Shown piece by piece: positions 1 to 7,008 of a stretch of DNA of 7,010 bases (its first letter is position 1; each line of letters opens with the position of its first letter). The stretch covers positions 1 to 7,010 of the forward strand of contig DATFMH010000143.1 in NCBI GenBank assembly GCA_035267045.1, written 5' to 3'. The DNA is from DATFMH01 sp035267045. GTDB taxonomy: Bacteria > Bacteroidota > Rhodothermia > Balneolales > DATFMH01. Made by a program: the position numbers and the translations under genes. The notes beneath the pieces are model-generated. The model made no database searches, was not told the origin of the DNA, and saw nothing but the letters and a program-made list of their open reading frames with translations.

Positions 1-1188
1 TTATTCAATAATTTTTGTTACCACACCGGCACCTACGGTACGGCCACCTTCACGGATAGCAAAGCGCAAGCCTTCCTCCATGGCCACCGGTTGGATCAAT
101 TCGACTGCAAGGTTTACATTATCGCCCGGCATGACCATCTCTACTCCGTCGGGTAATTCCACGACTCCGGTCACATCCGTCGTACGGAAGTAAAACTGGG
201 GGCGATACCCTTTGAAAAACGGGGTATGCCGGCCTCCTTCATCTTTACTCAGTACGTAGACCTCGCAATTGAATTTCGTGTGCGGGGTTACGCTGTTCGG
301 CTTACAAACGACCATTCCGCGGATCAGATCTTTCTTCTCGATCCCGCGCAGCAGCAATCCGGCATTGTCTCCGGCCTGGCCTTCGTTGAGCAGGCGACGG
401 AACATCTCGATTCCGGTAACCACCGATTTCATCTTGTCCGGACGCATCCCGACGATATCCACTTCCTCGTTGAGCTTGATAATGCCCCGCTCGATACGGC
501 CCGTGGCTACCGTTCCCCGTCCGGTTATCGAGAAGATATCCTCGATCGGCATCAGGAAGGGTTTGTCCACATCCCGCTCGGGAGTCGGTACATAATCATC
601 AACAGCCTGCATGAGTTCGACGATCTTTTCTTCCCATTTGGCCTCGCCATTGAGCGCGCCAAGGGCTGAACCCTGTATGATCGGAATTTCATCGCCTGGG
701 AATTCATAGCGGTCCAATAGCTCGCGAATTTCCAGTTCCACCAGTTCCAGGAGTTCCTCATCGTCGACCAGGTCCACTTTGTTCATGAATACGACCATTG
801 CCGGTACCCCGACCTGACGCGCCAGCAAAATGTGCTCGCGGGTCTGTGGCATTGGGCCGTCTGTGGCCGCTACTACCAGTATGGCCCCGTCCATCTGGGC
901 CGCCCCGGTTACCATGTTCTTGACATAGTCGGCGTGACCCGGACAGTCCACGTGAGCGTAGTGACGATTCTCGGTCTCATATTCTACGTGTGCCGTAGCA
1001 ATCGTGATTCCTCGTTCCCGCTCTTCGGGAGCGTTGTCTATTTCGTCAAATGCTTTGGCGGATCCGCCATATTTGCCGGACAATACCTTGGTAATCGCTG
1101 CCGTCAGCGTTGTCTTACCGTGGTCTACGTGTCCAATAGTTCCAATATTGACGTGTGGTTTGCTGCGTTCAAATGTCTCCTTTGCCAT
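1..1188 (-). CDS. tuf: Elongation factor Tu (EF-Tu), complete
   Basis: This gene encodes the cytoplasmic GTPase that carries aminoacyl-tRNA to the ribosomal A site. The 395-residue product has the usual family length. The G domain shows GHVDHGKT at 19-26 (P loop), RGITI with the switch I threonine T62, DCPGH at 81-85 with catalytic H85, NKVD at 136-139 and SAL at 174-176. Domains 2 and 3 follow from about residue 210 and end in the conserved REGGRTVGAGVV stretch. The ATG start gives the normal MAKE amino terminus and is preceded by a good ribosome binding site. TAA occupies bases 1-3, so the gene is whole. It is the last visible gene of the operon, 30 bases behind fusA. Its G+C content is well above that of fusA, rpsG and rpsL (39 of 60 bases at 841-900 against 22 of 60 at 2701-2760), which is odd inside one operon. 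The carboxy-terminal HTPFFKGYRPQFYFRTTDVT stretch looks more like proteobacterial than Bacteroidia EF-Tu. The identity is certain; the gene's origin is open. Confidence 0.99.
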   Translation of the reverse strand: MAKETFERSKPHVNIGTIGHVDHGKTTLTAAITKVLSGKYGGSAKAFDEIDNAPEERERGITIATAHVEYETENRHYAHVDCPGHADYVKNMVTGAAQMDGAILVVAATDGPMPQTREHILLARQVGVPAMVVFMNKVDLVDDEELLELVELEIRELLDRYEFPGDEIPIIQGSALGALNGEAKWEEKIVELMQAVDDYVPTPERDVDKPFLMPIEDIFSITGRGTVATGRIERGIIKLNEEVDIVGMRPDKMKSVVTGIEMFRRLLNEGQAGDNAGLLLRGIEKKDLIRGMVVCKPNSVTPHTKFNCEVYVLSKDEGGRHTPFFKGYRPQFYFRTTDVTGVVELPDGVEMVMPGDNVNLAVELIQPVAMEEGLRFAIREGGRTVGAGVVTKIIE

Positions 1189-1196
1189 TGCTAATA

Positions 1197-1201
1197 TCCT
1201 T
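1197..1201 (-). promoter_or_regulatory. Ribosome binding site of tuf
   Basis: On the minus strand AAGGA lies eight bases ahead of the tuf ATG. It is the only well-placed purine-rich Shine-Dalgarno sequence among the five genes here: rpsG and recG show none, rpsL has only a weak AGAGA, and fusA has AAGG just two bases from its start. It supports the tuf start and suggests that initiation at tuf differs from the rest of the operon. Confidence 0.6.
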
Positions 1202-1218
1202 TTTTATTAAATTCGTTA

Positions 1219-3312
1219 TTAGGCTTTATCTTCTATGATTTTCTGAGCTACCTGTTCGGGAACAGGAACATACTTGTCAAACTCCATGGAGTAGACGGCA
1301 CGTCCCTGAGAAATAGAACGCAATTGTGTTGAATATCCGAACATTTCAGAAAGTGGAACGAGTGCTTTAACTACAGACCCGTCGGGATTATTTTCCATTT
1401 TTTCTATCATTCCCCTACGACTGTTCAGGTCACCAATAATATCACCCATGTAGTCTTCCGGGGTTATTACTTCCACGCTCATAACCGGTTCCAGTAAAAT
1501 AGGTCCGGCTTTTTTTGAGGCTTCCCGGATAGCTCCCCGAGCACAAAGCTCAAAACTTAACTGATCCGAGTCGACATCGTGGTACGATCCGTCATATAGA
1601 CGTACTTTATAACCTTCGGCATGATAACCGGCTAGTACACCGTTTTCCATACCCTGTTTAACACCCTTTTCTACAGAGCTGATAAATTCGCGGGGTATGG
1701 ATCCGCCTTTAATCTCATCTACAAATTCAAATCCGGTATGGCCTTCAAGCGGTGAAAGTTCGAAGGTCATATCTGCGAATTTACCACGACCACCGGTTTG
1801 TTTCTTATACAATTCACGGTGGGTAATAGTTTTTGTGATAGATTCGCGATAGGAAACCTGTGGATTACCGACATTCGCTTCAACCTTAAATTCTCTTTTC
1901 AAACGGTCGATAATAATCTCAAGGTGAAGCTCACCCATTCCTTCGATTGTCGTTTGACCGGTTTCCTCATCCATGCTTACACGGAAAGTGGGATCCTCTT
2001 CAGCAAGTTTAGCCAATCCAACTGTCAATTTATCATTATCAGCTTTTGTTTTTGGCTCAACCGCAAGTTTAATAACCGGCTCAGGAAATACCATTTGCTC
2101 GAGAATGATCGGGCCGTCTTCGCTACTGAGAGTATCACCAGTCTTAACTTCTTTGATACCTACCGCAGCAGCAATATCACCAGCTCTTACAATCTTAATA
2201 TCTTCTTTACTGTTGGCGTGCATTTTTAACAAGCGGCCGATACGTTCCTTTTTACCGGTTGTAGTGTTTAATACATAGGAACCGGCTTTAAGTTGACCAG
2301 AATAGACACGAATAAATGTCAATTTTCCAACATAGGGATCGGTTGCAATTTTGAAGGCTAATGCAGCGAAAGGCTCGTCATAACTCGGGTGTCTTTCAAG
2401 TGTTATTTCTTCATCTTTCGGATCAACCCCGGTTACAGCCGGCACATCTACCGGTGAAGGCAGATAACTGACAATAGCATCCAATAACGGTTGCACACCT
2501 TTATTTTTAAAAGCAGTACCACATAAAACGGGTGTAATATCCAGGCTCAGAGTTGCTTCCCTGATTGCGTCCTTAACTTCATCGACGCTGATTTCTTCTT
2601 CCATCAGGTACTTCTCCATCAATACGTCATTTTGATCAGCTATCGCTTCAATCATAATTTTACGGTATTCATCGGCCTGCTCAACGAGATCGTCGGGAAT
2701 ATCAACAACATCAAATTTTGCCCCGAGTTCTTCGTCATGCCATATAATGGCTTTCATATTAACGAGGTCAATAACACCTTTAAAATAATCTTCTTTACCA
2801 ATGGGTATTTGCAGGGGAACGGGATTTGCTTTGAGTTTTTCATCCATCTTGTCGATGACATTAAAAAAATCAGCTCCCACGCGATCCATTTTATTGACAA
2901 ATGCGATACGGGGTACCTTATATTTATTAGCCTGACGCCAAACTGTCTCAGATTGGGGTTGTACCGCGCCTACAGAGCAAAAAACTCCTACAGCACCATC
3001 GAGAACACGAAGAGAACGCTCTACCTCAACGGTAAAGTCCACGTGACCGGGTGTGTCAATAATGTTAATTCGATGATCTTTCCAGAAACAGGTTGTTGCA
3101 GCCGAAGTAATCGTAATACCACGTTCTTTCTCCTGGTCCATCCAGTCCATTGTGGCACCACCTTCATGCACTTCACCTATCCGGTAATTGATACCGGTAT
3201 AATAAAGGATACGCTCTGTGGTCGTCGTCTTACCGGCATCAATATGAGCCATGATGCCGATATTCCTTGTTCTTGTAAGTTGATCTAATGTTTTGGTCTT
3301 AGTTTCCGCCAT
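1219..3312 (-). CDS. fusA: Elongation factor G (EF-G), complete
   Basis: This gene encodes the ribosomal translocase, a cytoplasmic GTPase that moves tRNAs and mRNA after peptide transfer and also works in ribosome recycling. The product is 697 residues, normal for the family. The G domain has AHIDAGKT at 22-29, RGITI at 64-68, DTPGH at 86-90 with H90, and NKMD at 140-143. CGTAFKNKG, seen near residue 265, is the usual G5-side motif. Domain III contains IEGMGELHLEI (from about 457), and the domain IV tip has the YDGSYHDVDS region. The carboxy end carries EDYMGDIIGDLNSRRG and the FGYSTQLRS motif. ATG is the start; AAGG is only two bases upstream, too close to act as a standard ribosome binding site. 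The stop is a tandem TAATAA. It follows rpsG after 19 bases and precedes tuf by 30. It looks like canonical EF-G rather than an EF-G2 or tetracycline-protection paralogue. Confidence 0.99.
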   Translation of the reverse strand: MAETKTKTLDQLTRTRNIGIMAHIDAGKTTTTERILYYTGINYRIGEVHEGGATMDWMDQEKERGITITSAATTCFWKDHRINIIDTPGHVDFTVEVERSLRVLDGAVGVFCSVGAVQPQSETVWRQANKYKVPRIAFVNKMDRVGADFFNVIDKMDEKLKANPVPLQIPIGKEDYFKGVIDLVNMKAIIWHDEELGAKFDVVDIPDDLVEQADEYRKIMIEAIADQNDVLMEKYLMEEEISVDEVKDAIREATLSLDITPVLCGTAFKNKGVQPLLDAIVSYLPSPVDVPAVTGVDPKDEEITLERHPSYDEPFAALAFKIATDPYVGKLTFIRVYSGQLKAGSYVLNTTTGKKERIGRLLKMHANSKEDIKIVRAGDIAAAVGIKEVKTGDTLSSEDGPIILEQMVFPEPVIKLAVEPKTKADNDKLTVGLAKLAEEDPTFRVSMDEETGQTTIEGMGELHLEIIIDRLKREFKVEANVGNPQVSYRESITKTITHRELYKKQTGGRGKFADMTFELSPLEGHTGFEFVDEIKGGSIPREFISSVEKGVKQGMENGVLAGYHAEGYKVRLYDGSYHDVDSDQLSFELCARGAIREASKKAGPILLEPVMSVEVITPEDYMGDIIGDLNSRRGMIEKMENNPDGSVVKALVPLSEMFGYSTQLRSISQGRAVYSMEFDKYVPVPEQVAQKIIEDKA

Positions 3313-3331
3313 TGCCTTAAAAGGATTTTAT

Positions 3332-3799
3332 TCAAAATCTGAAGTGTGCAAATGCCTTATTGGCTTCAGCCATGCGATGCGTCTCGTCTTTCTTCCTTAT
3401 AGCGCCGCCTTCATTATTGGAAGCGTCCATTAATTCCCGAGACAACCTGATTGCCATAGACTTATCATTTCTGTTTTTAGCTGCCTGTATTATCCACCGC
3501 ATACCGAGTGCTGAGCTTCTTTCAGGCCGCACTTCAACCGGCACCTGATAAGTTGACCCACCGACTCTCCGGCTTCTAACTTCAACGACAGGGGCCGCAT
3601 TATTTAAAGCGGTACGAAATACTTCCACACCAGGTTGGCCTGTTTTTTCTTCGATGATCTCGAAAGCCTGATACAGAATTTTACGCGCTACATTTTTTTT
3701 ACCATTTTTCATCAAATAGTTTACAAAACGCGCAACTTGAAGATCTCCAAATTGAGGATCTGTTTTGACAATCCGCTTTTCTGCTGTTTTTCTTCGCAT
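3332..3799 (-). CDS. rpsG: 30S ribosomal protein S7, complete
   Basis: S7 binds the 3' major domain of 16S rRNA, nucleates assembly of the 30S head and lies near the E-site tRNA. The 155-residue length is typical. The family signature DPQFGDLQVARFVNYLMKNG runs from residue 14 to 33, with the basic KKNVARK stretch directly after it. The conserved loop RSRRVGGSTYQVPVEVRPER lies at 75-94, and the lysine- and arginine-rich amino end contacts rRNA. The ATG start gives the usual MRRK beginning. No Shine-Dalgarno sequence is visible in the 25-base spacer after rpsL, so translational coupling or leaderless-like initiation is likely. The stop is TGA. In E. coli S7 represses its own operon by binding the rpsL-rpsG spacer; this spacer is short and shows no obvious fold of that kind, so I would not assume the same control. 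The coding strand has a run of eight A at 3693-3700 within Lys-Lys-Asn. Confidence 0.99.
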   Translation of the reverse strand: MRRKTAEKRIVKTDPQFGDLQVARFVNYLMKNGKKNVARKILYQAFEIIEEKTGQPGVEVFRTALNNAAPVVEVRSRRVGGSTYQVPVEVRPERSSALGMRWIIQAAKNRNDKSMAIRLSRELMDASNNEGGAIRKKDETHRMAEANKAFAHFRF

Positions 3800-3824
3800 T
3801 CTAGACTACACTAAAATTCGTTAA

Positions 3825-4199
3825 TTATTTCTTAGGCCTTTTGGTACCATACAAACTTCTTCCCTGCCGACGCTCATCTACACCAGCGGTATCCAATGTA
3901 CCACGAATGATGTGATATCGAACACCCGGCAAGTCTTTTACACGTCCACCACGAATAAGGACGATACTGTGTTCCTGGAGGTTATGACCTTCACCAGGAA
4001 TATATGCTGTTACTTCAATTCCGTTTGTTAAACGCACACGGGCTACTTTACGAAGAGCCGAATTCGGCTTCTTCGGAGTCGTGGTATATACACGCGTACA
4101 AACACCTCTTCTTTGAGGACAATTTTGTAGAGCAGGTGCAGTTGTTTTACTGACCTTACTTTTTCTACCTTTTCTTACTAATTGTTGTATTGTTGGCAC
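3825..4199 (-). CDS. rpsL: 30S ribosomal protein S12, complete, GTG start
   Basis: S12 sits at the 30S decoding centre and affects reading accuracy; it is the classic streptomycin-resistance protein. The product has 124 residues, normal for bacteria. The PKKPNSALRK motif lies at 42-51 and GGRVKDLPGVRYH at 84-96. The two lysines whose change gives streptomycin resistance are present as wild type (K43 and K88, counting the initiator), so no resistance mutation is seen there. The aspartate after K88 is the residue methylthiolated by RimO in other bacteria. The start is GTG at 4199-4197: an in-frame TAA lies directly upstream, no in-frame ATG precedes it, and the resulting MPTIQQL amino terminus is exactly that of the family. 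Only a weak AGAGA lies upstream. It is the first gene of the operon, with a probable promoter some 70-100 bases ahead and the divergent recG 196 bases away. Confidence 0.98.
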   Translation of the reverse strand: MPTIQQLVRKGRKSKVSKTTAPALQNCPQRRGVCTRVYTTTPKKPNSALRKVARVRLTNGIEVTAYIPGEGHNLQEHSIVLIRGGRVKDLPGVRYHIIRGTLDTAGVDERRQGRSLYGTKRPKK

Positions 4200-4267
4200 T
4201 TATTTCTCTGGTTTTGTTTACTGTTTTATCAGAGCTTGAAAATATAAGGAATCTATGTGATCTATTC

Positions 4268-4300
4268 CAAATATTTTCTTAATTATTATACCGAAAACAA
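4268..4300 (-). promoter_or_regulatory. Probable promoter of the rpsL-rpsG-fusA-tuf operon
   Basis: Read on the minus strand, TTG (4300-4298) is followed after 22 bases by AATATTTG (4275-4268). This is one mismatch from the Bacteroidota -7 element TAnnTTTG, with roughly the spacing known for that promoter class (-33 TTG or TTTG). It would start transcription near 4260 and leave an untranslated leader of about 60 bases before the rpsL GTG. It is the best match I found in the divergent region. The assignment depends on the organism belonging to that group. Confidence 0.45.
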
Positions 4301-4370
4301 CTAACTTTTGAGCTTAAGAGGTAAATACCACATGATTATGCCGATTTATACCATTAAAAATTATAATACT

Positions 4371-4380
4371 GTTATATAAC
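4371..4380. repeat. Perfect 10-base palindrome ahead of recG
   Basis: GTTATATAAC reads the same on both strands and ends 15 bases before the recG GTG. The surrounding region 4330-4395 is very AT-rich, so a palindrome of A and T bases is not rare here. It could be a small operator or part of the recG promoter, but nothing else in the sequence supports a binding site. Confidence 0.25.
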
Positions 4381-4395
4381 AATATATCAATTACT

Positions 4396-6465
4396 GTGAA
4401 ATTAAATGAGTTAAAAGGGGTAAGTGATAAGCGTCTTCAGGCACTGAACCAATATGGAATCCATAGCCCGGAAGATTTAATTAATTTTTTCCCGAGGCGA
4501 CTTATCGACCGATCCAGGGTGTCGCCTATTGCGGTTTTATCGGGTTTTGGTGATGCTGTCACCGTGATTGGTAATGTAATATCTATTGAGGTGGTGGGTT
4601 ACAGGAACAAGAAACGTCTTGAAGTTACCATCGAAGATGATTCGGGCCGGCTGAAAGGTGTTTGGTTTAAAGGGGTCTCCTATTTTCAAAAATTTTTCAA
4701 AAAGGGTCAACTCGTTGCATTTTATGGAACTGTCAAACAATACGGCAGATACCTTACCATTGCTCATCCGGACACGGAAAAACTATCGGATAGTTCCGAC
4801 ATACATAAGGTCGCTAATATTGTACCTGTTTATCCAGGATCTACATTCTTTAAGAAAACCTACATCACCAGTCCGTTGATTCAGGGATGGATTAAACAAA
4901 TCCTTCAGTCCACCCGGATAAAAGAATTTCTTCCCTCCTATTTATTACAAAAATATCACCTGCCGGATCGTGACAGTGCATATAAAATGATCCATACCCC
5001 AACTGACACAAAAAACTTTTATGCCGCTTTATACCGGTTTAAGTTCGAAGAGTTATTTCTGTTTCAACTAAGTATGGCCAAACTCAAACAACGAATCAAA
5101 TTGAGACACACCGGTATAATTTTTGAACAGTTAGGAGAATATACACACCGCTTTTTTAATGAAGTGATCCCCTTTACACTGACTGAAGGTCAAAAGCAGT
5201 CCCTTTCAGCGATAAAAAAAGATGTACGATCCGGCAAACAGATGAACAGACTCATACAAGGTGATGTAGGAGCCGGGAAGACCGTTGTTGCTATTGGCGC
5301 CATGCTCATGGCACTGGATAATGGCTACCAGGCCAGCTTTATGGCACCTACCGAGATTCTTGCCGAGCAACATTATCGGACTCTGAATGAATACCTGAAA
5401 CCATTGAATATCAATGTGCGTCTTCTTACAGGTAATCAGAAAACCACACTGCGTCGGGATATACTGACAGATATTCAATCGGGAGGCTGCCAGATAGTGG
5501 TCGGAACGCATGCTATCATTCAGAAAGAAGTGCAGTTTGCAAAGCTGGGACTGGCCGTGATAGATGAACAACACCGGTTTGGTGTTTTGCAAAGAGCTAA
5601 TCTTCTTGAAAAAGGTGACTATCCCCATATCCTGGTGATGTCGGCCACTCCTATTCCCCGTTCTCTTGCCATGACCCTTTACGGAGATTTGGATGTATCC
5701 CTAATAAAAGGATTGCCTGCCGGCCGAAAACCCATTAAGACAGCCGTTAGAGGAGAAAAAAGCCGGGAGAAAGTATATCGGTTTCTTCAAGAAATACTGG
5801 CCGATGGAGGACAAGCTTATATCGTATATCCATTGGTTGAAGAGTCCGAAGCACTGGATTTGAAAGATGCCACTATGGGTTATGAGCATATTCAAAAACG
5901 TTTTCCCGGATACTCTGTCGGTTTGCTTCACGGGCGTATGAAAAGTGAGGATAAAGATGAGGTCATGCGGGCATTTATCAATAATGATCTGCAGATTTTG
6001 GTGTCCACAACCGTTATCGAAGTCGGTGTTGACGTTCCCAATGCTTCTGTCATGATTATTGAACACGCGGAGCGATTCGGATTGTCACAGTTGCATCAGC
6101 TGAGAGGACGAATTGGTCGCGGTCCGCGGCAAAGCTTTTGTATCCTTATGACCGATGTTAAGCAAAGTAAGGAGGCAAAAATTCGGCTCAAAACAATGGC
6201 TGAATCAAACGATGGTTTCAAAATAGCCGAAGTGGATCTGAAACTCAGGGGCCCGGGTGATTTCCTGGGGACCAAACAAAGCGGCCTTCCCGATTTTAAC
6301 GTTGCGGATATTCTACAGGATCAGGAATTGCTCATCAAAGCAAAAGATGAGGCTACTACTCTTATAAAGAAAGATCCTGATCTGGAACAACCGGATCAGG
6401 AAGCGTTAAGAAGGGTGTTTGTACCTTATTTCAAGGAAAAAGTCAGGTTTTATAATATTACATGA
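4396..6465 (+). CDS. recG: ATP-dependent DNA helicase RecG, complete, GTG start
   Basis: RecG is a monomeric superfamily 2 translocase that regresses stalled replication forks and unwinds Holliday junctions, D-loops and R-loops. The product has 689 residues, close to the 693 of E. coli. The amino third is the wedge domain, with an OB fold at about 55-150. Helicase motifs follow in order: LTEGQKQ at 262-268, Walker A GDVGAGKT at 289-296, MAPTEILAEQH at 317-327, DEQH box at 390-393, SATPIPR at 416-422, LLHGRMK at 510-516, STTVIEVGVDVP at 537-548 and QLHQLRGRIGRG at 565-576. The carboxy region has the RecG-specific TRG-type motif AEVDLKLRGPGDFLGTKQSG (611-630). GTG at 4396 is the start: the upstream frame is open back to a TGA at 4333-4335 but has no ATG, and KLNELKGVSDKRL matches the family start. 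No ribosome binding site is seen. It is transcribed divergently from rpsL and seems monocistronic. All catalytic motifs are intact. Confidence 0.98.
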   Translation: MKLNELKGVSDKRLQALNQYGIHSPEDLINFFPRRLIDRSRVSPIAVLSGFGDAVTVIGNVISIEVVGYRNKKRLEVTIEDDSGRLKGVWFKGVSYFQKFFKKGQLVAFYGTVKQYGRYLTIAHPDTEKLSDSSDIHKVANIVPVYPGSTFFKKTYITSPLIQGWIKQILQSTRIKEFLPSYLLQKYHLPDRDSAYKMIHTPTDTKNFYAALYRFKFEELFLFQLSMAKLKQRIKLRHTGIIFEQLGEYTHRFFNEVIPFTLTEGQKQSLSAIKKDVRSGKQMNRLIQGDVGAGKTVVAIGAMLMALDNGYQASFMAPTEILAEQHYRTLNEYLKPLNINVRLLTGNQKTTLRRDILTDIQSGGCQIVVGTHAIIQKEVQFAKLGLAVIDEQHRFGVLQRANLLEKGDYPHILVMSATPIPRSLAMTLYGDLDVSLIKGLPAGRKPIKTAVRGEKSREKVYRFLQEILADGGQAYIVYPLVEESEALDLKDATMGYEHIQKRFPGYSVGLLHGRMKSEDKDEVMRAFINNDLQILVSTTVIEVGVDVPNASVMIIEHAERFGLSQLHQLRGRIGRGPRQSFCILMTDVKQSKEAKIRLKTMAESNDGFKIAEVDLKLRGPGDFLGTKQSGLPDFNVADILQDQELLIKAKDEATTLIKKDPDLEQPDQEALRRVFVPYFKEKVRFYNIT

Positions 6466-6490
6466 TTTAGCATGGAGCATGGCATTTGGA

Positions 6491-6519
6491 GTTATTGGGT
6501 TATTGGGTTATTGGGTTAT
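6491..6519 (+). repeat. Tandem repeat, 8-base unit GTTATTGG, 3.6 copies
   Basis: Three perfect copies of GTTATTGG (6491-6498, 6499-6506, 6507-6514) are followed by a partial copy GTTAT. Directly ahead, from 6469, come related 7-base words ending in TGG: AGCATGG twice, then CATTTGG and a single A. The whole tract, 6469-6519, starts four bases after the recG stop. It is a microsatellite-like extragenic tract. Similar repeats occur between genes in some Bacteroidota genomes, as far as I recall. The units are head to tail with no spacers, so it is not a CRISPR. Confidence 0.9.
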
Positions 6520-6805
6520 CAACATTGTGATATATTGGAAAAGAAATTGTTAGAATTTAGATTACCGGGGTTAACAGATGAGAATTCCCAATCCACTCAT
6601 CCTTGGATCCCACCAATCCCAATTCAGACAGAAATAAATTGCGGATAGGATAAGATTAGATTGATGTTAGAAATCAGAAACTAAATTAATTATCCGATAG
6701 TATAGGTTTTGGTAACCTCCTGATATTACATAATAATATGACAATTTGTAGAACATTCTAGTTATTTGCTTCTATCTTGACTCAATATTATAGGTTTTTT
6801 CACAG

Positions 6806-6862
6806 CTGTCCAAAACGTTTTAGAATGTAAGAAATTTCGTTGTTTCTGTCAGTCTTGGACAG
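6806..6862. repeat. Inverted repeat, 11-base arms 46 bases apart start to start
   Basis: CTGTCCAAAAC at 6806-6816 is matched in inverse by GTCTTGGACAG at 6852-6862 (10 of 11 positions, the outer eight perfect), with 35 bases between the arms. The left arm runs into the perfect palindrome AAAACGTTTT (6812-6821), and the right arm can also pair with CTGTC at 6846-6850 to form a small hairpin. The 57-base unit could be the tip of an insertion sequence or a small MITE-like remnant. As a terminator it would be poor, because the loop is long and no T run follows. Confidence 0.5.
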
Positions 6863-6882
6863 ATTTTACCACTGCTCGAAAA

Positions 6883-7008
6883 TCAATCCCCCCATTCAAA
6901 CAAGACTCCTTGTAGTAGATCGGGGCCATTTCGCCCTCTCGCGGGCTCAAAGGGCTTGTCCAGCAGCTTCCTCAGGTCAAACTTCACAAATAGGTTTAAT
7001 CGTAGAAA
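6883..7008 (-). pseudogene. Possible carboxy-terminal or decayed coding fragment, perhaps transposase-like
   Basis: On the minus strand a frame open from the window edge encodes 41 residues and ends at TGA (6885-6883). It includes FVKFDLRKLLDKPFEPARGR, then NGPDLLQGVLFEWGD. The composition is protein-like and the DNA is richer in G+C than its surroundings. The pattern of a hydrophobic and basic helix, a GR turn and then a Leu-rich helix is loosely like the amino-terminal domain of IS5- or IS1182-type transposases; this is inference from pattern, not a match. If right, the gene is broken, since such proteins need several hundred more residues and only a short overlapping frame (6849-6929, MAPIYYKESC start) follows. 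A run of six G on the minus strand (6893-6888) is a likely frameshift site. It could equally be the end of an unknown gene or a chance frame: two plus-strand frames are also open here. Confidence 0.22.

Noticed and set aside
226..669. Plus-strand open frame of 147 codons opposite tuf
   Set aside because: It lies wholly antisense to the tuf coding region, which is GC-rich and keeps opposite frames open. The protein has no recognisable motif.
832..1194. Plus-strand open frame of 120 codons opposite the 5' part of tuf
   Set aside because: It is a shadow of conserved EF-Tu codons, with no ribosome binding site and no domain.
2632..3288. Plus-strand open frame of 218 codons opposite fusA
   Set aside because: It is long, but antisense to the conserved EF-G G domain. 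Its protein shows no known motif and no upstream initiation signal, so fusA explains the sequence fully.
3693..3700. Run of eight A on the coding strand of rpsG as a possible slippage site
   Set aside because: It simply encodes Lys-Lys-Asn of a conserved basic region, and no alternative product would make sense after a shift.
3825..4199. Streptomycin-resistance change in S12
   Set aside because: Both resistance-linked lysines (K43 and K88, counting the initiator) are wild type.
5206..5628. Minus-strand open frame of 140 codons inside recG
   Set aside because: It overlaps the helicase motif region of recG in antisense, and its sequence does not look like a real protein.
6491..6519. CRISPR array
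   Set aside because: The repeats are eight bases long and directly adjacent, with no spacers and no cas genes nearby.
6704..6718. Hairpin AGGTT-TTGGT-AACCT as a terminator for recG
   Set aside because: The stem is only five base pairs, no T run follows on either strand, and it lies about 240 bases beyond the recG stop.
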